From the NCBI GenBank assembly GCA_020846515.1, contig JADLDX010000455.1, positions 1 through 11,416 on the forward strand: a DNA stretch of 11,416 nt, given 5' to 3'. The number at the start of each line of letters is the position of its first letter. Within the stretch, counting starts at the first letter, position 1. The translations under genes and the position numbers were made by a program. The notes beneath the pieces were generated by a model. The model was given only the letters and a program-made list of their open reading frames with translations. It searched no databases and was not told where the DNA came from. Source of the DNA: Pirellulaceae bacterium. GTDB lineage: Bacteria; Planctomycetota; Planctomycetia; Pirellulales; Pirellulaceae. Shown in pieces: positions 6,752 to 11,416 of this stretch.

Positions 6752-7969
6752 TCAATACAGCTCATCCACAATCGGCACGCCGCGTTCGGCCAGCCACTTT
6801 CGATCCTCGGCCGCCTGGTCCGACCATCCGAGTGCTTCGAGAATGCGCAGTCGATGAAAGCGCATGATCGCCAGCGTGTAACTGACGCCCAAGCGTTGCT
6901 GGGCCGCGGCGATCTCTGACTGAACGGCTGTAAACGATGACGGGGCGGCTTGAATCGTCGACGTCTTCATGTCGGAGAGAATGGCATCCAACCCCTCGGT
7001 CCCTTGGTCCACTTCACCCATGCGTTTGGAATCGGAACTGGTCGAGGGTGCCCTAGGCGACCGCCCAACTTGATTATCAAGCGTCTTGTCATCCAGTGTT
7101 TTTTCATCCAGTGCTTGACCATCGGGAGCTTTGGTGTCGGGTATTTGTGCATCAGTGGCCAGAGCATCGGATAGTTCTGCATCCGTTAACCCAGCATCTG
7201 ACAACTCATCATCCGATAATTCTGCCTCGAGGGGATCTGGCAGTTTGTAGCCGCGGGAGACCATTTCGGATTCGTAGCTCTTGATGGCCCAGTTCATCCA
7301 CCCCAGGGCTTCCAGGTGGCGATTCAGACCATGCAGCACCCAGGCCTTGGTGTCTAGGTACATACCGATATTGCCGTAGGTCGGATCGACCAGCGTCGGT
7401 TGCAGAACTGAGTCGAGGGATCCAAAGACTTCGTCGATGGCTTTGTCGATGTCCTTTAAGGCCTCGTCCAGTTCCATGATGGCCATCGCACGCATGTAAG
7501 CCAGGTGATTGAGATCCTTGGGGTTGGTTGGGCGTTGCCCGAAGTTGGCGATCTTCAGTGCCCGAACCGCGCGCGTGAAATCTTGCATCTCGGCTAGGTG
7601 TTCAGCGGCTTCTTGAGCTTTCGACGCCCAGCGGTCGTCGATCGTCAGCGCTTTTTCAATTAAGTCCAGCGTCTGGTCAACCGTCGCGGTCGGCAGTTGG
7701 GCGATCCAGTAGTCGCCATCGTCGCGAATGCTTGGATCCCAAGCCGCTGCCTTTTCCAGATAGCGATTGCCCGAAACGGGATCGTCCTGACGAAAGGCAT
7801 TGTGGGCGGCAGCCAGATACCAGCGGGCCGCTTCGCGCGGTACGAAGACAGGGCCAAACACGATGGCCAGCGTCAAGGCTACGATGAAAAACGTAGGCCA
7901 TTTCGATTGAGACTGCATTGGAGTTTTCTGTGTCACCCGATCAAAGAACAAATGCGTGGCTCTTCCCAT
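6752..7969 (-). CDS. Membrane-anchored tetratricopeptide-like protein with acidic pentad repeat
   Basis: A 405-residue protein with one N-terminal membrane segment (about 25-44). Paired helices of TPR character follow (about 48-240), with blocks such as YLAAAHNAFRQDDPVSGNRY and AAEHLAEMQDFTRAVRALK. Residues 249-298 are ten units of a five-residue repeat with Asp at the fifth position (AELSD, DELSD, AGLTD ...). After a linker, a helical block resumes (about 345-395). The repeat probably forms a flexible acidic insert inside the helical domain. The start is uncertain: ATG 7969 gives a 23-residue basic lead before the membrane segment, while ATG 7918 leaves six residues. Neither has a Shine-Dalgarno. 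ATG 7969 is only 9 nt from a 27-nt repeat copy. The gene is divergent from the lipoprotein gene at 8202. Function unknown. Confidence 0.8.
   Translation of the reverse strand: MGRATHLFFDRVTQKTPMQSQSKWPTFFIVALTLAIVFGPVFVPREAARWYLAAAHNAFRQDDPVSGNRYLEKAAAWDPSIRDDGDYWIAQLPTATVDQTLDLIEKALTIDDRWASKAQEAAEHLAEMQDFTRAVRALKIANFGQRPTNPKDLNHLAYMRAMAIMELDEALKDIDKAIDEVFGSLDSVLQPTLVDPTYGNIGMYLDTKAWVLHGLNRHLEALGWMNWAIKSYESEMVSRGYKLPDPLEAELSDDELSDAGLTDAELSDALATDAQIPDTKAPDGQALDEKTLDDKTLDNQVGRSPRAPSTSSDSKRMGEVDQGTEGLDAILSDMKTSTIQAAPSSFTAVQSEIAAAQQRLGVSYTLAIMRFHRLRILEALGWSDQAAEDRKWLAERGVPIVDELY
7076..7225 (-). repeat. In-frame 15-nt degenerate tandem repeat (10 units)
   Basis: Ten units of 15 nt inside the gene at 6752-7969 encode five-residue repeats ending in Asp. 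The first four (AELSD, DELSD, AGLTD, AELSD) and the last two (EKTLD, DKTLD) are the most alike. Every unit ends in GAT or GAC. The units have diverged at codon level, so the expansion is not very recent. Confidence 0.8.
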
Positions 7970-7978
7970 TCTACACGA

Positions 7979-8005
7979 TCGTTTAACAGTCAGCCGCAGG
8001 CGTAC
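7979..8005 (-). repeat. 27-nt dispersed repeat, copy 3 (inverted)
   Basis: Exact reverse complement of the unit at 5-31. It lies 9 nt upstream of the longest possible start of the gene at 6752-7969. With copy 5 (8091-8117) it forms a perfect inverted repeat around an 85-nt centre. Confidence 0.9.
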
Positions 8006-8007
8006 AC

Positions 8008-8034
8008 TCGTTTAACAGTCAGCCGTAGGCGTAC
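8008..8034 (-). repeat. 27-nt dispersed repeat, copy 4 (inverted)
   Basis: Second inverted copy, 2 nt from copy 3, with one substitution (CCGTAGG for CCGCAGG). The same variant core occurs at 10857-10883. Its end runs straight into the 13-bp tandem array. Confidence 0.9.
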
Positions 8035-8079
8035 TCACTAGGCGTACTCACTAGGCGTACTCGCTCGGCGTACTCACTA
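8028..8079 (+). repeat. 13-bp tandem array, 4 units
   Basis: Four 13-nt units of GGCGTACTCACTA (the third reads GGCGTACTCGCTC) at 8028-8040, 8041-8053, 8054-8066 and 8067-8079. The first unit starts inside the end of 27-mer copy 4, so the array was built from the end of that repeat plus TCACTA. Confidence 0.9.
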
Positions 8080-8090
8080 GGCGGCTGCCA

Positions 8091-8117
8091 GTACGCCTGC
8101 GGCTGACTGTTAAACGA
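8091..8117 (+). repeat. 27-nt dispersed repeat, copy 5
   Basis: Perfect copy of the unit at 5-31, facing copies 3 and 4. Immediately after it TAAACGA is repeated (8111-8117 and 8118-8124 share that string), a small duplication of its end. Confidence 0.9.
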
Positions 8118-8201
8118 TAAACGAGGGTTGCCAGCCTTGTTATGATGAGTGGCATATTAGGTTCGTCATTGTCTCGGTCACACTTTGTCGAGGTGAATCG
8201 T

Positions 8202-8642
8202 ATGTCACGTTTGGCCAGTTGGATGTGTGTGGTATGGAGTTTGACTTTCATTGGCCTGGGCTGCACGCCGCCCCCTGCCCCACCGGCTGCCGCACCGCCT
8301 CCGGCGGCTGAACCGCCACCGCCGGCTGCGCCGATCAAGGCCGAAGCGGGCGTTGGCAAGCAAGGGCAAAGCCTGAAGAACGAAGGCGCCGTCGGACGCT
8401 TCTTTGCCCAACCGGCGATCACGCTTTTTACCGTCAAGCAGCGCGTGGTGTTCGAAATTCAGATCCCGCAAGCCATGAACCTGTATCAAGCTAGTAACGG
8501 GTACAAGCCCAAGTCGCACGACGAGTTCATGACGCACATCATCAAGGCCAACAACATCGCCTTGCCGATCCTGCCGGAAGGCCAGGTCTACAAGTACCAT
8601 CCCGATGAAGGCGTGCTGTACGTCCATCCGGCCAAGGAATAA
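8202..8642 (+). CDS. Short lipoprotein with Pro/Ala linker, Pirellulaceae type
   Basis: A 146-residue predicted lipoprotein. The signal peptide (1-20) ends in GLGC with C21 as the lipidated residue; the -3 position is Gly rather than the usual Leu. A low-complexity proline/alanine linker follows (about 22-46), then a soluble domain. That domain contains VGKQGQSLKNE, a stretch around FEIQIPQAMNLYQASNGYKP, and a tail with YKYHPDEGVLYVHP. I recognise this pattern as a conserved planctomycete hypothetical protein but know no function. I chose ATG 8202 rather than ATG 8142 because GAGGTG at 8190-8195 is an excellent Shine-Dalgarno at 6-nt spacing and because the signal peptide then has normal length. 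The scpA gene starts 61 nt downstream on the same strand, so the two may be co-transcribed. Confidence 0.82.
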   Translation: MSRLASWMCVVWSLTFIGLGCTPPPAPPAAAPPPAAEPPPPAAPIKAEAGVGKQGQSLKNEGAVGRFFAQPAITLFTVKQRVVFEIQIPQAMNLYQASNGYKPKSHDEFMTHIIKANNIALPILPEGQVYKYHPDEGVLYVHPAKE

Positions 8643-8703
8643 CCGAGCCGTCGCGTCAGATTTCCTCTTGCCCCCAGGTGCCAAACTTGGGAATGTGTAA
8701 GGC

Positions 8704-9516
8704 ATGTCTTTCTCAGTCGATACGGAAATCTACAGCGGGCCTTTGGAGTTATTGCTGCACTTGGTCCGGCGCGAAGAGCTGCCGCTGGCCGAGATATCGC
8801 TGCGCGTCTTGACCGAACAATACTTCAACTACCTCGAAGTCCTGGTCGAACTCGATCTGGACGATGTGGCTGAATTTCTCGAGATTGCTAGCATTCTGAT
8901 TGAGATGAAGGCCAAGCAGGCGGTGCCTACGGCCGACGTGGCACCGACGGAAGAAGAGCAGACGATCGACGACCCGACCGATCAACTGGTGCAGCGACTG
9001 GTCGATTACAAACGCATCCGCGATGCGGCGAGTTTGCTGGACGAAAACTCACGGCGCTGGCAACTACGTTACGCCCGAATGTCCAATGACCTGCCAGTCC
9101 GCCGGTTGGATCCGGGGACTCAGCCGATCGAATCGATCGAAGTGTGGGATTTGGTCAGCGCTTTTGGCCGTATTCTGCGCGAGCGTGAGGCGCCACCGCA
9201 GGCCAGTGTCATTCACGATGATACGCCGATTCACGTCTATATGCAGCGGATTCACCAGCAAGTTCTCAGCCAACCGCGAGTGGAACTGGGCAGTTTGTTC
9301 GAGGCCGGTATGCACAAGAGCACGTTAGTGGCCATGTTCCTGGCCACTTTGGAACTTACGCGACATTATGGGCTGAGCACCGAACAAAGCGAGGCTGGCC
9401 AGCCTCTGTATTTGCTAGCTGGTCCCGAGTTCAAACAGGAACTGGATGTTCACAAGATCGACAACTTGTCGTTCGAACGCGTGTTGAACTCGAACATGCC
9501 CGTGACGCCCCGCTAA
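8704..9516 (+). CDS. scpA: Segregation and condensation protein A (ScpA)
   Basis: A 270-residue kleisin of the bacterial SMC condensin complex, which bridges SMC heads together with ScpB during chromosome compaction. The N-terminal signature SGPLELLLHLVRREELPLAE is at 11-30. EQYFNYLEVL and DVAEFLEIASILIEMKAKQ (38-72) follow, as expected for the SMC-neck-binding helices. An acidic linker is at about 80-95. The C-terminal winged-helix region (about 195-240) holds MHKSTLVAMFLATLELTRHYG. Length is normal. An in-frame TAA at 8698-8700 makes ATG 8704 the first possible start. The scpB gene that often follows is not here; the next gene is RNase Z-like. Confidence 0.93.
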   Translation: MSFSVDTEIYSGPLELLLHLVRREELPLAEISLRVLTEQYFNYLEVLVELDLDDVAEFLEIASILIEMKAKQAVPTADVAPTEEEQTIDDPTDQLVQRLVDYKRIRDAASLLDENSRRWQLRYARMSNDLPVRRLDPGTQPIESIEVWDLVSAFGRILREREAPPQASVIHDDTPIHVYMQRIHQQVLSQPRVELGSLFEAGMHKSTLVAMFLATLELTRHYGLSTEQSEAGQPLYLLAGPEFKQELDVHKIDNLSFERVLNSNMPVTPR

Positions 9517-9557
9517 ACACAATCCCGTTCCAATGAAAGCGGAGCCGCGCAAGCTGC

Positions 9558-9592
9558 CCGGTTGTTGGCCGAGAAAAAACGGCCGGAACCGG
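9558..9592. other. Two-part hairpin downstream of scpA
   Basis: CCGGTT (9558-9563) pairs with AACCGG (9587-9592), and GGCCG (9567-9571) with CGGCC (9580-9584), around an A-rich loop. It starts about 40 nt after the scpA stop. No T-tract follows on the + strand, so a terminator role is only possible. The rest of the 269-nt spacer 9517-9785 shows nothing I can name. Confidence 0.35.
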
Positions 9593-9785
9593 ACGGCTCG
9601 CGCCGATTCCGTTTGAAATGAAACAAAGATGAAACGGTATCAACTCGTGCTTCGCCTGGTGCACGGCTTAGTGGGCCCCACCTGTTGTCCTCGGCCGTAT
9701 TGTGAATAATCGGGGCAGCGTGCTGAGCCGACTGCTGATTGCTGTGTGTGTTGCGTACTGCCTTGTGCCATGACTGACGCCAAAT

Positions 9786-10625
9786 ATGCTTGACAATGCT
9801 CCGAATCTAACCCACCGCCATGGGGCCTTGACGATCGAAGGCTACTCGCGAGCGGCCGTGCAAAGCTACTGGCGTATTCCGGAGCTGCGATTGGCCTTTG
9901 ATATTGGCGCTCATCCTTGGGATTACATGGGCATTCCCAACTTGGCGATCAGCCATGTTCACTTGGATCACGTGGCGGCGTTGGCGGTATATGTCGCGCG
10001 TCGGCGGATGATGAAGATGGACCCGCCGACGATTTATTTGCCGGAGGAAGCGGTCAAGCCAGCGGAAATGCTGCTGAAGATCTTCAGTCGCATGGATCGG
10101 GGGCGTCTGCCATGTCATTTGGTGCCTGTCGTGCCTGGCCAAGAGATCGAACTCTCGCGCGAACTGGTCATGAGTGTCCATCGCACCACGCATACGATTC
10201 CCAGCGTGGGCTATATCGTTTGGGAGCGACGCAAGAAACTCAAGCCCGAGTATTTGACGTTGAGCGGTCCGGAGATTCGCGACTTGAAACTCGCCGGTAT
10301 CGAGATCACTACCGAGATGCGTTTACCCCTGGTCGCTTATACCGGTGACACGTCACCGGGCGGTCTGGACAACAACCCGGACATGTATCGTGTGCAGGTG
10401 TTGATCACGGAGATGACGTTTGTGGCCCCTGGTCATCGCAAAGAAAAAATTCATAAGCATGGGCACATGCATTTGGATGATTTTGTCGCCCGCGCTGATA
10501 AGTTCCAAAACGAATTGATCATTGCGGGCCATTTCAGCGTGCGTTACAACACGCGTCAAATCGAACGCTGGGTCAAGAAGCGTTTGCCTGACATGCTGGG
10601 CGGACGTCTGAAGTTGTGGGTGTAA
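9786..10625 (+). CDS. rnz: RNase Z-like metallo-beta-lactamase-fold protein (plant TRZ1-like)
   Basis: A 279-residue metallo-hydrolase expected to cut the 3' trailer from tRNA precursors. The zinc ligands of the short RNase Z form are present: HxHxDH at H57, H59, D61 and H62 (SHVHLDH), H136 (TTHTIPS), D188 (YTGDTS) and H249 (GHFSVRY). The HGHMHLDDF block (225-233) corresponds to the RNase Z region that helps catalysis. From memory, the order AFDIG, MYVA/VYVA, PPTI, LSGPEIRDLKLAGIEIT (159-175), YTGDT and HFSVRY fits the short plant enzyme TRZ1 better than E. coli or Bacillus RNase Z. ATG 9786 is the first start after an in-frame TGA at 9771-9773. A different MBL nuclease activity cannot be excluded. 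Downstream lie a degenerate AACCCTCCC element and a good intrinsic terminator. Confidence 0.85.
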   Translation: MLDNAPNLTHRHGALTIEGYSRAAVQSYWRIPELRLAFDIGAHPWDYMGIPNLAISHVHLDHVAALAVYVARRRMMKMDPPTIYLPEEAVKPAEMLLKIFSRMDRGRLPCHLVPVVPGQEIELSRELVMSVHRTTHTIPSVGYIVWERRKKLKPEYLTLSGPEIRDLKLAGIEITTEMRLPLVAYTGDTSPGGLDNNPDMYRVQVLITEMTFVAPGHRKEKIHKHGHMHLDDFVARADKFQNELIIAGHFSVRYNTRQIERWVKKRLPDMLGGRLKLWV

Positions 10626-10738
10626 GCCAAGCGCAGCGCCCGGGAGGTCGACGCTCCTGCGGAGACACGTTTCCAAACCGTCCGACTATCCACGCCAATG
10701 GCGCTCGCCCAGCGCAGGCCGAACGTGCCATAGCCTCG

Positions 10739-10766
10739 AACTAACCCTCCCAAGCGCAGCTTAGTT
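10739..10766 (+). repeat. AACCCTCCC element, degenerate copy C (3' of RNase Z gene)
   Basis: The left arm GAACTAACCCTCCC is kept, but the right arm has changed. The sequence instead pairs AACTAA (10739-10744) with TTAGTT (10761-10766). It is in sense orientation to the RNase Z-like gene, about 113 nt after its stop. Confidence 0.55.
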
Positions 10767-10783
10767 GGACAGCGCCACTTTGA

Positions 10784-10804
10784 ATCAGCCGCTGGGCGTT
10801 AGCC
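10784..10804 (+). repeat. AGCCGCNGGGCGTTAGCC repeat, copy 1
   Basis: A 21-nt unit starting ATCAGCCGC, matching 10892-10912 at 20 of 21 positions. It makes up most of the stem of the terminator at 10789-10814. A diverged relative (GAGCCGCAGGACGCCGGCC) starts at 10826. Confidence 0.8.
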
Positions 10805-10814
10805 CCGGTTTTTT
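10789..10814 (+). terminator. Intrinsic terminator for the RNase Z-like gene
   Basis: CCG (10789-10791), a 2-nt bulge, GGGC, a GTTA loop, GCCC, then CGG form a 7-bp stem followed directly by six T residues (10809-10814). It is oriented to stop + strand transcription 164 nt after the RNase Z-like stop codon. Confidence 0.6.
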
Positions 10815-10856
10815 CACCACCACATGAGCCGCAGGACGCCGGCCCCGGTAAGTCAG

Positions 10857-10883
10857 GTACGCCTACGGCTGACTGTTAAACGA
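10857..10883 (+). repeat. 27-nt dispersed repeat, copy 6
   Basis: One substitution from the 5-31 unit (CCTACGG for CCTGCGG). This is the same variant as copy 4 read on the other strand. Confidence 0.9.
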
Positions 10884-10891
10884 TGGGGCAT

Positions 10892-10912
10892 ATCAGCCGC
10901 AGGGCGTTAGCC
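10892..10912 (+). repeat. AGCCGCNGGGCGTTAGCC repeat, copy 2
   Basis: Matches 10784-10804 at 20 of 21 positions, but is followed by AGGCCCC instead of a T-tract, so this copy cannot terminate transcription. Confidence 0.8.
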
Positions 10913-10942
10913 AGGCCCCTCCCCGACCTAGCTGCCGCTGGT

Positions 10943-10981
10943 CGACCCTCCCGCTGCTACGCAGCAGGAGGGTTAGTTCCC
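10943..10981 (-). repeat. AACCCTCCC hairpin element, copy D (3' end of mtnC)
   Basis: On the minus strand this is GGGAACTAACCCTCC, then GCTGC, a GTA triloop, GCAGC and the matching right arm: 36 of 39 positions as in copy A. The mtnC stop TAA is inside the element (10975-10973). The sense RNA has one U-G wobble where the antisense RNA would have a C-A mismatch. A shortened second copy (10978-11001) lies directly upstream, inside the coding region. Confidence 0.85.
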
Positions 10982-11416
10982 ACTGCTGCGAGGGAGGGTT
11001 AATTGGTCGAATGACTGAATTTGCGGCCACGGGGCTGAGGCGGAGAGCGGCGCGTTGCCTGGGCGAATACTAGCGATGGCTTGAACTCCAGCGGCTGAGG
11101 CGGCCACGAGCTCTGGTTCAAGATCGCTGATGAATGCAATTTGCCCGGATGAAATACCCCACTCGTCCGCGATGCGTGTGTAGCTGGCCGCTTCGCGTTT
11201 GCTGCCGATCGTCGTGTCGTAGTGGCCACTGACTAGTGGCAGGCAGTTACCAAATTCAGCCACATGGCCGACGAACCGTTTTTGGGCGGCGATGGAGCCA
11301 GAGGAATAAATCCGGACATCTTTGCCTGCCGCTCGCCAGGCCTCAATGGCTGGCAAGACATCGGGATAGACGTGTGATCGCAGTTGGCCGGAGTGAAATC
11401 CGCTTTCCCAAATCAA
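10973..11416 (-). CDS. mtnC: Enolase-phosphatase MtnC, 3' part (5' end beyond window)
   Basis: The C-terminal 147 residues of a HAD-superfamily enolase-phosphatase (E1) of the methionine salvage pathway, which enolises and dephosphorylates 2,3-diketo-5-methylthiopentyl-1-phosphate. Visible blocks are the substrate region LIWESGFHSGQLRSHVYPDV at the window edge, HAD motif II IYSSGS (visible residues 36-41), motif III lysine in GSKREAASY (71-79) and motif IV ISDLEPEL (96-103). The tail runs IRPGNAPL then QSFDQL, which is where the family normally ends. The motif I aspartates and the start codon lie beyond 11416; the first codon seen is an internal TTG (Leu). The last nine residues (LTLPRSSGN) are encoded by a degenerate AACCCTCCC repeat, and the stop codon by copy D. 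Confidence 0.9.
   Translation of the reverse strand: MIWESGFHSGQLRSHVYPDVLPAIEAWRAAGKDVRIYSSGSIAAQKRFVGHVAEFGNCLPLVSGHYDTTIGSKREAASYTRIADEWGISSGQIAFISDLEPELVAASAAGVQAIASIRPGNAPLSASAPWPQIQSFDQLTLPRSSGN

Larger units (their letters stand above)
10626..10972. other. Repeat-rich 3' spacer, no gene
   Basis: A 347-nt spacer between the convergent RNase Z-like gene and mtnC with no credible ORF. It holds a small GGAG/CTCC palindrome around GTCGAC (10643-10657), AACCCTCCC copy C, two copies of an AGCCGCNGGGCGTTAGCC repeat, an intrinsic terminator, one 27-mer, a CGACC/GGTCG inverted pair (10924-10944) and most of AACCCTCCC copy D. Confidence 0.8.

Noticed and set aside
7076..7225. Pentapeptide-repeat (A[D/N]LxG) domain in the protein at 6752-7969
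   Set aside because: Period five fits, but the fifth residue is Asp throughout and the central Leu is lost in many units, so the right-handed beta-helix pattern is not met.
7979..8117. Insertion sequence with terminal inverted repeats
   Set aside because: The interior is 85 nt with no coding potential, and no target duplication was seen; at most a non-autonomous element.
9533..9616. 27-codon ORF after scpA
   Set aside because: Short, basic, no ribosome binding site, and it coincides with the hairpin at 9558-9592.

Overview
The window looks like a planctomycete chromosome, most likely Pirellulaceae. The reasons are the type of short lipoprotein at 8202-8642, the ChoD-like GMC oxidoreductase, the weak or absent Shine-Dalgarno sequences before most genes, and intergenic spaces filled with several families of short dispersed repeats. 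This assignment is inference from recalled family resemblance. No rRNA, tRNA, transposase, phage gene or CRISPR array was found.

Layout. 1-230 is a spacer with two copies of a 27-nt repeat. 231-2180 (+) is a Tat-exported GMC oxidoreductase of the cholesterol-oxidase (ChoD) type. 2181-2367 is a convergent 3' spacer holding two AACCCTCCC hairpins and a bidirectional intrinsic terminator. 2368-4418 (-) is a two-gene operon: a HEAT-repeat protein whose stop overlaps the start of a small single-TM protein. 4671-5842 (+) is a pair, a small helical protein and a TatD-family hydrolase with all metal ligands. After a repeat-bearing spacer comes an SDR oxidoreductase (5959-6726, +), convergent with a membrane-anchored tetratricopeptide-like protein (6752-7969, -) that carries an unusual acidic five-residue tandem repeat. 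7970-8141 is a second repeat cluster (three 27-mers and a 13-bp tandem array). Then come a lipoprotein (8202-8642, +), scpA (8704-9516, +), an RNase Z-like metallo-beta-lactamase protein (9786-10625, +), a 347-nt spacer made largely of repeats, and the 3' part of mtnC (10973-11416, -), cut by the window edge.

Function. The genes are mostly unrelated housekeeping or accessory functions: chromosome condensation (ScpA), tRNA 3' processing (RNase Z), methionine salvage (MtnC), redox enzymes (GMC, SDR) and a TatD hydrolase. I see no defence island and no biosynthetic cluster.

The most interesting structure is intergenic. An AACCCTCCC hairpin element occurs 3' of four genes. It is always in sense orientation to the gene it follows, and in three cases an intrinsic terminator lies further downstream. 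In the two best copies the variable stem positions keep pairing by G-U wobble only in the sense RNA. A second hairpin family (GACGAGTCGC) shows the same strand bias in wobble pairing. These look like RNA-level 3'-end modules rather than random repeats. A degenerate copy of the first element also encodes the last nine residues of MtnC.
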